This document shows, in pieces, positions 8,142 to 17,104 of a stretch of DNA of 64,000 nt; positions within the stretch are counted from its first letter, which is position 1; each line of letters begins with the position of its first letter. The stretch spans positions 72,727-136,726 of the forward strand of contig JBDWAL010000059.1 of NCBI GenBank assembly GCA_039978895.1, read 5' to 3'. Under the pieces are notes generated by a model, which made no database searches, was not told where the DNA came from, and saw only the letters and a list, made by a program, of their open reading frames with translations. Made by a program: the position numbers and the translations under genes. Origin of the DNA: Aliishimia sp039978895 (lineage in GTDB: Bacteria; Pseudomonadota; Alphaproteobacteria; Rhodobacterales; Rhodobacteraceae).

Positions 8142-9326
8142 ATGGATAATAATTGGAAAAAACGCACTACTGCAGTGCATGGCGGAACCCGTCGGAGCCA
8201 ATACGGTGAGGTCAGTGAAGCAATCTTCCTGACCCAAGGATTCGTTTACGATACTGCCGAGGCCGCAGAGGCTCGGTTTATCGAATCCGGACCAGATGAA
8301 TTCATCTACGCACGTTACGGAAATCCAACTGTCGCAATGTTTGAGGACCGCATCGCCGCTCTTGAGGGGGCCGAGGATGGGTTCGCCACAGCGTCCGGTA
8401 TGGCGGCTGTGTCCGGTGCTTTGATGTCGCTCCTCAAGGCGGGCGATCATGTGGTGTCCTCCAAAGCCCTATTCGGATCGTGTCTTTATGTGCTCGAAGA
8501 AATCCTAACACGCTACGGTGTCGAGGTGACGTTCGTAGACGGCGCTGACTTGGATCAATGGGCGGATGCGATCCGTTCAGATACCAAGGCTGTGTTCTTT
8601 GAGTCGATTTCAAATCCAACGCTTGAAGTTGTCGACATCCAAGCGGTCTCTGCTTTGGCGCATAAGGTCGGGGCGACGGTGTTGGTCGACAACGTGTTCG
8701 CCACGCCCGTCTATTCAAACGCCATCGCCCAAGGCGTTGATGTTGTGATCTATTCTGCGACCAAACATATCGACGGGCAGGGGCGTGCTCTTGGCGGGGT
8801 GATCCTTGGCACAAAGGAGTTTATTCGCAAGACTGTAGAACCCTACATGAAGCATACGGGCGGGTCGATGTCGCCGTTTACGGCTTGGGTAATGCTTAAA
8901 GGTCTTGAAACGATGGATTTGCGGGTGCGCGCGCAAACATCTTCAGCGCATGTGATTGCGCAAACCTTGCAAGGTCATGAGAAGCTGGCAAAGGTAATCT
9001 ACCCCGGCCTAGAGGATCATGCGCAGAACGATCTGATCCAACGCCAAATGGGCGGTAAAGGTGGCACAGTGATCGCCTTGGATGTCAGTGGTGGGAAGTC
9101 GGGGGCATTCCGGTTCTTGAATGCGGTTCAGATCGCGGTGATTTCCAACAATCTTGGCGATGCGAAATCGATCCTCACGCACCCAGCCACAACAACCCAC
9201 CAGCGCCTTAGTGAAGAACAGCGTGCTGCGTTGGGTATCACACCCGGTTTGATCCGGTTCTCTGTTGGATTGGAAGACCCAGAAGACCTTGTGGCGGATG
9301 TTTTACAAGCATTAGACGCTGTTTGA
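8142..9326 (+). CDS. metZ: O-succinylhomoserine sulfhydrylase
   Basis: PLP-dependent Cys/Met-metabolism enzyme of 394 residues that makes homocysteine from O-succinylhomoserine and sulfide. Key segments are YARYGNPTVAMFE (residues about 56-68), SGMAAVSGALMSLL, VDNVFATP and the PLP-binding Lys208 in YSATKHIDGQG. I choose the ATG preceded by AAGGAAAG. A longer in-frame start would lie inside the riboswitch aptamer. Control by the SAM-II leader means that high SAM turns methionine synthesis down. It stands alone, divergent from a GST gene. MetZ is favoured over cystathionine synthases by the riboswitch and the lineage. Confidence 0.92.
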   Translation: MDNNWKKRTTAVHGGTRRSQYGEVSEAIFLTQGFVYDTAEAAEARFIESGPDEFIYARYGNPTVAMFEDRIAALEGAEDGFATASGMAAVSGALMSLLKAGDHVVSSKALFGSCLYVLEEILTRYGVEVTFVDGADLDQWADAIRSDTKAVFFESISNPTLEVVDIQAVSALAHKVGATVLVDNVFATPVYSNAIAQGVDVVIYSATKHIDGQGRALGGVILGTKEFIRKTVEPYMKHTGGSMSPFTAWVMLKGLETMDLRVRAQTSSAHVIAQTLQGHEKLAKVIYPGLEDHAQNDLIQRQMGGKGGTVIALDVSGGKSGAFRFLNAVQIAVISNNLGDAKSILTHPATTTHQRLSEEQRAALGITPGLIRFSVGLEDPEDLVADVLQALDAV

Positions 9327-9345
9327 GGACATATCATACCCCTTG

Positions 9346-9369
9346 CGTTTGGCCTGAAGGGGCCGAACG
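9346..9369 (+). terminator. Stem-loop after metZ
   Basis: CGTTTGGCC and GGCCGAACG form a 9-bp stem with one G-T wobble and a 6-nt loop, 20 bp after the metZ stop codon. The T-run expected of a strong intrinsic terminator is missing, so it is a weak terminator or a 3'-end stabiliser. Confidence 0.45.
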
Positions 9370-9382
9370 TTGCCGGGTTTGA

Positions 9383-9409
9383 GTGTTACACAATCCCCCT
9401 GTGAAACAC
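9383..9409. promoter_or_regulatory. Inverted repeat in the metZ-folE2 gap
   Basis: GTGTTACAC and GTGAAACAC form an imperfect inverted repeat around a 9-bp centre, 139 bp before folE2. TGTTACAC occurs again at 9513-9520. It could be an operator for folE2 or part of the metZ 3' end. It does not match a Zur box that I recognise. Confidence 0.3.
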
Positions 9410-9547
9410 TTCAAAAACGAAAATCTGAAAATTTTGTAAGACTTTTCGTGAACCAAAGCAGTTATTAACACGTATCTGTGATATGAATGGCAACTGTCCA
9501 TTCCGAAAACTATGTTACACGGACAGAAAGAAAGGGGGGCCACTTCT

Positions 9548-10651
9548 ATGAATATTCATACGCCCGAACTCACGACAATACCCGAACGCGACGAGGCGGA
9601 GGCAGCACTGGAGGTGCTGAAACGCTGGGCGTCGAGCGCATCAACATCAGATATCTTCGAATTGGATCCGTCGGTGGCGGGATTGGTGCCGAACGCTGAA
9701 GGCGTCGACTATCCCTCATTTTCGCGTGAATACCCGGATGGGTTTGCGATCGATGCGGATTACAAAGCCACTTTGCCTGACCTGCAAAATGGGCCATCCA
9801 GTCTGATCCGGGGCGCGCACCAAAGCATCCAGCATGTTGGCATTTCGAATTTCCGCTTACCGATTACCTACAAGTCGCGCGACAATTCCAATTTGACGCT
9901 AGAGACGTCCGTGACCGGAACGGTGAGCTTGGAGGCTGATAAAAAGGGCATCAACATGTCCCGGATTATGCGTTCGTTTTACAAACACGCGGATCAAAAC
10001 TTTAGTTTTGAAGTGATTGAAGCGGCGTTGGATGACTACAAAACTGATCTTGAGAGCTTTGACGCCCGGATCCAAATGCGCTTTTCCTTCCCGATGAAGG
10101 TCGAGTCTTTGCGCTCTGGACTTTCTGGTTACCAATATTATGACATCGCGCTGGAGCTTTTCGAGCAAAACGGTGTGCGCAAAAAGATCGTACATTTGGA
10201 TTACGTATATTCGTCGACGTGCCCATGTTCTTTGGAATTGTCGGAACACGCACGTGCCACGCGCGGGCAACTTGCCACGCCGCATTCGCAACGATCAGTT
10301 GCGCGGGTGTCTGTGGTTCTGGACGATGACGCGGGGTGTTTGTGGTTTGAGGATCTAATCGATTCTTGTCGCCGCGCTGTCCCGACTGAGACTCAAGTCA
10401 TGGTCAAACGTGAAGACGAGCAGGCGTTTGCCGAACTCAATGCGGCCAATCCGATCTTTGTCGAAGATGCCGTACGGCTGTTTTGCGAGCAATTGCTTGC
10501 AGATGTTCGGGTTGGAGATTTTCGCGTCGTGGCCAGTCACCAAGAAAGCCTGCACAGCCATGATGCTGTCTCTGTATTGACGCAAGGCGACACGTTTGCG
10601 CATGACAGCATCGATCCGCGTATGTTTCAGACGTTGTTTCACGTCGGTTAA
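9548..10651 (+). CDS. folE2: GTP cyclohydrolase FolE2 (type IB)
   Basis: Enzyme of 367 residues for the first step of folate (and queuosine) synthesis, GTP to dihydroneopterin triphosphate. FolE2 landmarks are QHVGISNFRLPI (about residue 95), the catalytic cysteine in TYRR-free STCPCSLELSEHAR (about residue 220), PHSQRS and the late VASHQESLHSHDA segment. FolE2 works with metals other than zinc, unlike FolE. I start at MNIHTPEL, which has a GGGGGG tract upstream. The gene is monocistronic and closes with a strong terminator. folB and folP, later pathway genes, lie about 14 kb further on. Confidence 0.94.
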   Translation: MNIHTPELTTIPERDEAEAALEVLKRWASSASTSDIFELDPSVAGLVPNAEGVDYPSFSREYPDGFAIDADYKATLPDLQNGPSSLIRGAHQSIQHVGISNFRLPITYKSRDNSNLTLETSVTGTVSLEADKKGINMSRIMRSFYKHADQNFSFEVIEAALDDYKTDLESFDARIQMRFSFPMKVESLRSGLSGYQYYDIALELFEQNGVRKKIVHLDYVYSSTCPCSLELSEHARATRGQLATPHSQRSVARVSVVLDDDAGCLWFEDLIDSCRRAVPTETQVMVKREDEQAFAELNAANPIFVEDAVRLFCEQLLADVRVGDFRVVASHQESLHSHDAVSVLTQGDTFAHDSIDPRMFQTLFHVG

Positions 10652-10676
10652 AGCAAATGCAGTTATTTAGGAATGA

Positions 10677-10701
10677 GGGGCGCTCAATGCGCCCCTTTTT
10701 T
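10677..10701 (+). terminator. Intrinsic terminator of folE2
   Basis: GGGGCGC and GCGCCCC form a perfect 7-bp GC stem with loop TCAAT, directly followed by six T residues. This is a textbook rho-independent terminator. Confidence 0.93.
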
Positions 10702-10810
10702 GTCGGGAAACGCGTCGTACCACCCCTGATGCTGCGATGCGGCATAAGGTCTCTTCTGCATTGCAGCATTTCCTGTTATGCCATCTCAAGCACAAAAGGA
10801 ATCCGAGTCG

Positions 10811-11611
10811 ATGTCTAACCTTACGGAAATTATGTTCGCCCCGCTGACCTCAAGCGTTGCGATGAGCACCATGGCGGCAAAAGCGTTTGAACAGACGCTA
10901 AACCAGCAGCAAGCCATGACAAATATGATGATGACCGCGTTCGAAGGTCAAATGCGTTTGACCAAAGCGATGATGAAGACGGCGGTTGAAGCCAAGCCGA
11001 CATTGGCATCAAGCTCTGCTGCGCCAAGCACCGCAACTCCTCCGGCCGCGCGCAAAACCACAACACCGGCGAAACCAACTGTGAAGGCGAAAGCCAAACC
11101 AGCGAAAGCAACTCCGAAGGCGGCAGCAACAGCGACGCCGAAACCAGCTGCAAAAGCAAAGCCCGCTGCAAAAACTAAGCCTGTTGTGAAAGCAAAGCCT
11201 GAATCAAAGCCAGTCGTTAAAGCGACGCCCAAAACAACCGCAGCTCCAAAAATAGCGCCTAAGAAAGATGCACCGGTTAAAGCGGTTGCAACCAAGCCAG
11301 CGCCAGTAAAAACTGAGGCGGCAAAACAAGCCGCTGCTGTAAAAGTAGCACCCAAAACGGCCCCGAAAGCGGTTGCTAAGCCCGCAGCAGCTTCCGTTTC
11401 CAAACCAGCACCAGTTGTGGCAAAAAAGGCAGAAACAGCAGCTCCAAAGCCAGTGGCAACGCCGGCACCGAAGGCTGAGGTGCTCAAAGCGACGCCTGCG
11501 CCAACTGCAAAAGCGGCGGCTCCTAAAGCTGTTGTAAACGCTGCTGCAGCAACGTCTGCAAAGAAACCGGGAAAACCGACGCAACCCGTGCAGAAAAAAG
11601 CGCAATCCTAA
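10811..11611 (+). CDS. Phasin-like protein with a long Lys/Ala/Pro-rich tail
   Basis: Protein of 266 residues in two parts. Residues about 1-65 form a helical, methionine-rich segment (SVAMSTMAAKAFEQTLNQ, MTNMMMTAFEGQMRLTKAMM) that resembles the amphipathic helices of phasins, which coat polyhydroxyalkanoate granules. The rest consists almost entirely of Ala, Lys, Pro, Thr and Val in irregular KPA, KAT and AAPK repeats, like histone H1 or PhaF-type tails that can bind DNA. I use the ATG preceded by AAGGA. A fuller start 33 nt upstream is possible. The function is unproven; granule-nucleoid tethering is the best guess. Confidence 0.7.
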   Translation: MSNLTEIMFAPLTSSVAMSTMAAKAFEQTLNQQQAMTNMMMTAFEGQMRLTKAMMKTAVEAKPTLASSSAAPSTATPPAARKTTTPAKPTVKAKAKPAKATPKAAATATPKPAAKAKPAAKTKPVVKAKPESKPVVKATPKTTAAPKIAPKKDAPVKAVATKPAPVKTEAAKQAAAVKVAPKTAPKAVAKPAAASVSKPAPVVAKKAETAAPKPVATPAPKAEVLKATPAPTAKAAAPKAVVNAAAATSAKKPGKPTQPVQKKAQS

Positions 11612-11668
11612 GCGATCTTGCTGGTTGCGCGACTTGACAGTTCCATGCGCGCACGCCAACGCTGACTT

Positions 11669-13117
11669 ATGCTGGATTTGCGCCCGGTCGGATATGTAAT
11701 CGGTCTTTTAGTGACTGTGTTGGGAGCGGCGATGCTGCTCCCTTTGCTCGTTGATTTGGCCGAAGGTCGCGGTCATTGGCCAGTCTTTTTGCAAAGTTCC
11801 TTGCTCACTATGCTAACTGGCGCATCTATGGCGTTGGCTTGCGCCAATGGGGTGCGCGCAGGCTTAAGCTTGCAGCAAACCTTTCTTTTGACCACCGGTG
11901 TTTGGGTCGCGTTGCCGATTTTTGGCGCGTTGCCGTTTTTATTGGGTGAGACGGATTCACGAACTGTAGACGCGTTTTTTGAGGCGATGTCGGCCCTGAC
12001 CACAACTGGCGCCACAGCCTTGCAGGGCTTGGAAAACTTGCCAAAAGGCCTTTTGCTTTGGCGCGGCATCATGCAATGGCTCGGCGGCATTGGTATCATT
12101 GTTGTCGCGATGGTTTTCTTGCCGGAGTTGCGGGTTGGCGGAATGCAAATCTTCCGCTCGGAAGGCTTTGACACAATGGGAAAAATCCTACCACGCGCCA
12201 CAGAAATCGCGACCCGCATTTCAGTTGTCTATGTTGGGCTGACGATGCTGTGCGCCTTTGCCTATATCACCACAGGTCTCGACACATTTGATGCAACTGT
12301 GCACGCCATGACAACAGTGGCAACTGGGGGCATGGCCAATTACGACACCTCCTTTGGGGCATTCGGCGCGGGCACGCATTATGTTGCCTGCGTGTTCATG
12401 ATCCTCGCCGCTTTGCCCTTTGTACGATACGTGCAGTTGCTCGCGGGCACGGCTGTCCCCTTGTGGCGCGATAGCCAAATCCGTGTCTTTCTAACGATTA
12501 TCGTGATTGTTACGCTTTTGATAACTTGGGCTGTTTGGACCACGCAAACGGTGTCCAACGAAGTCGGGTTTCGCCAAGCTTTGTTCAATGTGATATCGAT
12601 TACGACCGGCACGGGGTATGCCAACGCGGATTACATGCTGTGGGGGGCGTTCCCGGTCATGGTGTTCTTCTTTGTGGGCCTCATCGGGGGCTGCGCGGGC
12701 TCGACAGCGTGTTCTATCAAGGTGTTCCGTTACCAATTGTTGTTTGCGTCGATCCGGGCGCAACTGCAAAAAATCCGCTCTCCACATGGAGTTTTTATTC
12801 CGCGCTTTGAAGGGCGTCGGGTGGGTGAGGACGTGCTGAGTTCCGTGATGTCTTTCTTTATGTTCTTTGTGCTCACAATGGGTGGGCTTGCGGTGGCTTT
12901 GGGGTTGACCGGCTTGGATTTCATCACGGCTGTTTCAGGTGCCGCCACGGCTTTGGCCAATGTTGGACCGGGACTTGGATCGGAAATTGGACCTGCTGGT
13001 AATTATGCAAACCTTAATGATACGGCTAAGTGGCTGCTTGCAATCGGCATGCTGATCGGGCGACTGGAATTGCTGGCCGTCTATGCAATCTTTACCATCC
13101 AATTCTGGAGAGCTTAA
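11669..13117 (+). CDS. trkH: Potassium uptake protein, TrkH family
   Basis: Membrane channel subunit of 482 residues with the four-fold M-P-M architecture. The four selectivity-filter regions can be seen: TTTGATALQG (about residue 112), TTVATGGMANYD (about 214), SITTGTGYANAD (about 310) and TALANVGPG (about 430). It moves K+ across the inner membrane, usually gated by the cytoplasmic ring protein TrkA, which is not encoded in this window. It directly abuts the next gene (the stop codon is immediately followed by ATG), so the two are probably co-transcribed, although their functions look unrelated. Confidence 0.93.
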   Translation: MLDLRPVGYVIGLLVTVLGAAMLLPLLVDLAEGRGHWPVFLQSSLLTMLTGASMALACANGVRAGLSLQQTFLLTTGVWVALPIFGALPFLLGETDSRTVDAFFEAMSALTTTGATALQGLENLPKGLLLWRGIMQWLGGIGIIVVAMVFLPELRVGGMQIFRSEGFDTMGKILPRATEIATRISVVYVGLTMLCAFAYITTGLDTFDATVHAMTTVATGGMANYDTSFGAFGAGTHYVACVFMILAALPFVRYVQLLAGTAVPLWRDSQIRVFLTIIVIVTLLITWAVWTTQTVSNEVGFRQALFNVISITTGTGYANADYMLWGAFPVMVFFFVGLIGGCAGSTACSIKVFRYQLLFASIRAQLQKIRSPHGVFIPRFEGRRVGEDVLSSVMSFFMFFVLTMGGLAVALGLTGLDFITAVSGAATALANVGPGLGSEIGPAGNYANLNDTAKWLLAIGMLIGRLELLAVYAIFTIQFWRA

Positions 13118-14713
13118 ATGACAACACGCCCGCTCGGTGCGCAAATTTCCCACATGCTCAAGGCGCGCGGGGTGACCCATGTCTTTGGAATTCCTGGGGT
13201 TCACAACCAAGAAATGTATCGTGGCATCGAAGAGGCTGGATTGATTCATGTGCTCGCGCGTCACGAACAAGGTGCGGGGTTTATGGCGGATGGCTATGCG
13301 CGCGCCACGGGCAAACCGGGGGTTGCCTATGTGATCACGGGACCGGGCCTGTGCAATGTAATGACTCCGATGGGGCAGGCCTATTCTGATTCCGTACCAA
13401 TGTTGGTCATCTCATCATGCCTTGACGAGATTGCAGCGACCAAAGGGCAATTGCATCAGATGAAGGATCAGCGGGCGGCGGCAGGCACTGTGAGCGACTG
13501 GTCAGAAGAGGCGCGAACTGCGCAGGCGGCCTATGCTTTGATTGATCGTGCTTTAAGTGAATTTGAAACTGCGCGCCCGCGGACCAAACACATTCAAGTG
13601 CCGATAGAACTGCTGCAAAACAACGCGGCTTCTGCGCCAACGCGTCAAGATAGTGTGTTCCTAGGGCGTGATGGGTGTGATGCGTTTGCGGTCCGCGAAG
13701 TCGCCCAAGCATTGAAAACTGCGCGACGTCCCGTGATGGTTTTTGGTGGCGGCGCGACCAAAGGGGCGGAGATTTATGGCAAGCTCGCAACACGAGCGGG
13801 CGCGGCTGTGTTCACAACATATGCCGGTCGTGGAAATGTGCCGTCAGACCATCCCTTGTCCTTTGGCGGCATGTTGGCGCGTCCTGATTCCGCGCGCGTT
13901 TTAGCCAAGGCTGACCTTGTGCTCGCAGTGGGAACCGAACTTGCGCCAGTGGATTTGTGGCGGGATGAATTGGGCCATTCGTGCCCGACGATCCGTGTGG
14001 ATATTGATCCAACGATCATGACCGGGGAACGCCAAGAGGGCGATATGCAGATCGTCGCGCAAGCGTCTCCTTTGATGGAAGCTGTGTATCTTGCCTTGGA
14101 AGGGCACACGCCGAATACCGACTGGAGCGCCGACGAAGTCGCGCAGACACGTACGCGCTGGCGGTCTGAGATCGATGCAGAACGCCCCGGCATTTTACCC
14201 GTTGTGGACGCGTTGAAGGCCTGCCTGCCTGAAGGTACCATGATCTATTCCGATATGACCCAATTTGCCTATGCGGCCAAAGAGGTCTGGGAGATGGATC
14301 AACCCGCGCATTGGCATCACCCGACGGGATTTGGCACGCTTGGCTATGCAACCCCGGCGGCGATTGGCGGCGCAGTCGCACGCCCCGGTTTGCCGACTTT
14401 GGCCATCATCGGGGATTATGGATTCCAGTATACGGTTCAAGAACTTGCAACAGCTGTTGAGTTGAAATTACCGCTGCCGATCTTCCTGTGGGACAACGGA
14501 AAACTGGGTGAGATCGAAGACAGTATGGTGCGGGCGCAGATCGCGCCAAACGCGGTGATCCAGCAAAACCCGGACTTCCTGAAACTTGCAGAGGCGTATG
14601 GCGCACACGCGGTTGGCCCGAAAACCTTGTCGGAGATGCAAGCGGCTGTGCAAGCCGCATTTAAAGCGGATCGACCCACCGTGATCCGTGTGACGGCAGA
14701 CATAACAGGGTAG
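13118..14713 (+). CDS. Thiamine-diphosphate-dependent decarboxylase (5-guanidino-2-oxopentanoate decarboxylase-like)
   Basis: Enzyme of 531 residues with the three domains of the acetolactate-synthase/decarboxylase family: the N-terminal pyrimidine-binding domain with the catalytic glutamate in LARHEQGAGFMADGYAR (about residue 47), the central FAD-like domain (FGGGATKGAEIYGKL) and the C-terminal diphosphate-binding domain (IGDYGFQYTVQEL through LWDNGKLGEI). The sequence resembles proteins annotated in Rhodobacteraceae as 5-guanidino-2-oxopentanoate decarboxylase, an arginine-transaminase pathway enzyme (AruI type). An acetolactate-synthase-like activity cannot be excluded. It abuts trkH with no gap. 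Confidence 0.78.
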   Translation: MTTRPLGAQISHMLKARGVTHVFGIPGVHNQEMYRGIEEAGLIHVLARHEQGAGFMADGYARATGKPGVAYVITGPGLCNVMTPMGQAYSDSVPMLVISSCLDEIAATKGQLHQMKDQRAAAGTVSDWSEEARTAQAAYALIDRALSEFETARPRTKHIQVPIELLQNNAASAPTRQDSVFLGRDGCDAFAVREVAQALKTARRPVMVFGGGATKGAEIYGKLATRAGAAVFTTYAGRGNVPSDHPLSFGGMLARPDSARVLAKADLVLAVGTELAPVDLWRDELGHSCPTIRVDIDPTIMTGERQEGDMQIVAQASPLMEAVYLALEGHTPNTDWSADEVAQTRTRWRSEIDAERPGILPVVDALKACLPEGTMIYSDMTQFAYAAKEVWEMDQPAHWHHPTGFGTLGYATPAAIGGAVARPGLPTLAIIGDYGFQYTVQELATAVELKLPLPIFLWDNGKLGEIEDSMVRAQIAPNAVIQQNPDFLKLAEAYGAHAVGPKTLSEMQAAVQAAFKADRPTVIRVTADITG

Positions 14714-15155
14714 GACGCGTGTCACCCACCTTTGACAAGAAACAGGGTGGGGATGCGGTCTGGTTTATTGAAGCTTGGGCAGGCGCTTGGGGCCAGCATT
14801 CAACATCGCTGCGCCAAAACAAGACGCACTAGAATTAACCCCGGAATGCGTGCCGCAATGGGACGCAAGATCTACCAAGATTAGCCAAAGCGTGTTTCCG
14901 CGCACGTTTTGGCGGGCATGGCGTTCTTGGGTCACTGATGTTTGAGCAAGTTCAACAACTTGATGCTTTGCAAACGAGGGGGGTGCACTCACGATGAAGG
15001 TCCCGACGAACAGAAGTGATGCGATGTGGCGCGTAAAAATGAGCGAACTCCTGCTTGATCTGCGCCCCCGCGCATGGCGGGACTATGGCGCAGTTAGTCA
15101 GGTCATGTGTTAACGCGCGCCATTTTAGTCGAAACAAGGTTAACGACGCGCTGTC
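14714..15155. other. Non-coding stretch with three hairpins
   Basis: I find no convincing gene in this 442-bp gap between convergent genes; short open frames on either strand lack ribosome-binding sites and resemble no family. It does hold structure. CCCACC/GGTGGG lies just after the decarboxylase gene, a possible weak terminator. An 11-bp stem with one G-T wobble, GCCAAAGCGTG/CACGTTTTGGC, spans 14884-14913. CAAGTT/AACTTG spans 14947-14962. A small RNA is possible but unsupported by a promoter or a T-run. Confidence 0.4.
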
Positions 15156-16928
15156 TTAATCCCAGCAGCTTACCAAAACAGTCATACCACGCGCTTGTGC
15201 GGTTATGTCTTCTGGCGGCATTGTTTGCGCATTTGTTTGGCTGCGCGTGTTGACCCCTTCAGCCACAAGAATTGCTTGGATAATGTCTCCGTCCGCTGCA
15301 AAACTGACTTCGGCTGGCAATTGGCGGCCAGTGGTTGGACGCGGCAGCAACATGCCAAGCAAAGCGCCGGATTGATCAAACACAGGGCCACCGGCGTCAC
15401 CCTCAAGGGTCTCTACTTCAATTCGCGTCAACTCAGATTCGCCGCGCAACCCCCGTAGATCCGACAGGGCTCCGAAACTCATCGTGGGAGCACCTAGTAC
15501 ACCTCCGTAAGAAAATCCGGCGACGGCGACATCAGATTGCAGGCGCGGCGCAGTTGTCGCAAATTGCGCGACTGAGAGCGGTGCAATCGCAGAAACGGGC
15601 TTTAGAACCGCCACACCAAGTTGCGCGTCTTTCAGCGCCAAAGTGGCGTCGGTGTCTTCGTCCAAGGTGATCCGCGTGCAGCTTTCTACAGCGTCCACCG
15701 TGGTCACAACCGTTCCGATGTTGTCCACAAAGAAGCCAGACCGCGACAAACGCGGCTTGCGGATTTGCAAACCCGCGACCAAGTCGATGGCTTGATCGTC
15801 GTTGTCGCTCCATGTTGGGTCGAGCACGCCGGGAGTAGCGGTGAAACTTTTGCGCATCTCCTCCAACACGCGGGTGCGCCGGTCTTCATCGCCTGCGGGC
15901 CAAACTAAGGTGAAACCTTTAACTTGCCCGTCGCGTAGAACCGCTTCAGTGTAACTGATGCGTGAGGCGTTTTGTCCGGTGATGCGAAAGCTTGTTTTGC
16001 CCCGCTCGCGGTCGCCGTCCAAGGGCACTATTTCCAGCGTTTGCATGATTTCATACAAACCAAATAACGTGTTTTGATCCCCTGCTTGGCTGATCAACAA
16101 AACTTGTGCGTCTAACTCACCTTTGGGGCTGAACTGGGCAAACGGAAATTCGTATTTGTCAAAAGCCACGACACCCGTTGGCAGCACTATTTCGATTCCA
16201 GCGGTATCTTCGCGAACGCGGCGAAGGTCCATCCCGTCCAACACGGCGTTATATTGTTGGAACAGCATTGCGCGTTGTGCGGTGGTCAGGATGCCGGTGG
16301 GCTCAATTGAGTTGGCCTCTTGCCACGCGGCCATGGATCGACGTGTTCCGCGACCAAAGGCGCCATCAATGGATGAGTTATAAAAACCGGCCCATTCGAG
16401 CGCGATTTGCAGGTCTTCGCGTTCTGAGCGGCTCAAAAGCTGTTCGCTGCGGCGGGCTTCTGCCGGGGTTTCATCAGGAACAACTTGCTGCGGTTCGGGA
16501 ATTTCGGGGTCTGGCGTTGCGACCTGTGCTGTTTGGGTTTCGGGGTCCGCTGTGAGCGGCGCGCTTATCACACCGCGATTCAAGACGTTCGCGCCTACGG
16601 GCCAGAATTGCTGCTGATAGCTGTTGGAAAGTGCCAGATAACTGTCGTTGGGGATTCGCCCGTCGGCTCGGTAGTTGCGTAAAACGATTTCCGCGTCGCC
16701 CCGACGATAGGGGCCAAGGGCGATTCCATACCACCCGCCACCAATGGAAAACCCATTCACGTCTTGCAGGTTGCCTGAATAGATTTGCGCGCGTTCTGTA
16801 GCCACGCGAAGGCCTTGATGCGCTTCAATTTGAACCCACACGATGTCACTTGCAGATTGCGCAACAGCCACCGCTGCCCACAACCACGTCACCAAAACGG
16901 CCAGTCCCCAACGCAGAGCGTGCAACAT
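15156..16928 (-). CDS. Secreted peptidoglycan-binding protein with a degenerate trypsin-like domain
   Basis: Exported protein of 590 residues with a signal peptide (1-23, ending AVAVAQ), an N-terminal SPOR-like region (VWVQIEAHQGLRVATERAQ, WYGIALGPY), a PG_binding_1 domain near residues 168-225 (LQIALEWAGFYNSSIDGAFGR, TRRSMAAWQ), a middle domain with no match I recognise, and a chymotrypsin-fold C-terminus. All three positions expected for the catalytic triad are altered: Asp412 in TTVDAVESC where TNAHVV is usual, Gly438 in QLGVAVLK where DLA.LK is usual, and Ala512 in EGDAGGP instead of GDSGGP. It should therefore bind wall or protein rather than cleave. It is divergent from glyQ. Confidence 0.82.
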   Translation of the reverse strand: MLHALRWGLAVLVTWLWAAVAVAQSASDIVWVQIEAHQGLRVATERAQIYSGNLQDVNGFSIGGGWYGIALGPYRRGDAEIVLRNYRADGRIPNDSYLALSNSYQQQFWPVGANVLNRGVISAPLTADPETQTAQVATPDPEIPEPQQVVPDETPAEARRSEQLLSRSEREDLQIALEWAGFYNSSIDGAFGRGTRRSMAAWQEANSIEPTGILTTAQRAMLFQQYNAVLDGMDLRRVREDTAGIEIVLPTGVVAFDKYEFPFAQFSPKGELDAQVLLISQAGDQNTLFGLYEIMQTLEIVPLDGDRERGKTSFRITGQNASRISYTEAVLRDGQVKGFTLVWPAGDEDRRTRVLEEMRKSFTATPGVLDPTWSDNDDQAIDLVAGLQIRKPRLSRSGFFVDNIGTVVTTVDAVESCTRITLDEDTDATLALKDAQLGVAVLKPVSAIAPLSVAQFATTAPRLQSDVAVAGFSYGGVLGAPTMSFGALSDLRGLRGESELTRIEVETLEGDAGGPVFDQSGALLGMLLPRPTTGRQLPAEVSFAADGDIIQAILVAEGVNTRSQTNAQTMPPEDITAQARGMTVLVSCWD

Positions 16929-17104
16929 TCTCGAACTTCCCCAGTATAATCGAATAACAAGCAGCGTTTTTCTGCGGCGAAACTAAACAGGAAACGTGCC
17001 GGGATACCATGGGGGAAAACCCTGCTTTTGACATATGTGGCGCAATTGACCCTAGCCGCTGGGGCGCTTAGGAAAGGCGCGCAGCATCACGGGAATTTTC
17101 GCTT

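Noticed and set aside
10948..11487. Long open frame (179 aa) on the minus strand
   Set aside because: It is the antisense of the Lys/Ala/Pro-rich gene; repetitive codons keep the opposite frame open and the translation is low complexity without a family match.
11050..11600. Possible CRISPR or tandem DNA repeat
   Set aside because: The repetition is at amino-acid level (KPA/KAT) inside one reading frame, with no regular repeat-spacer pattern.
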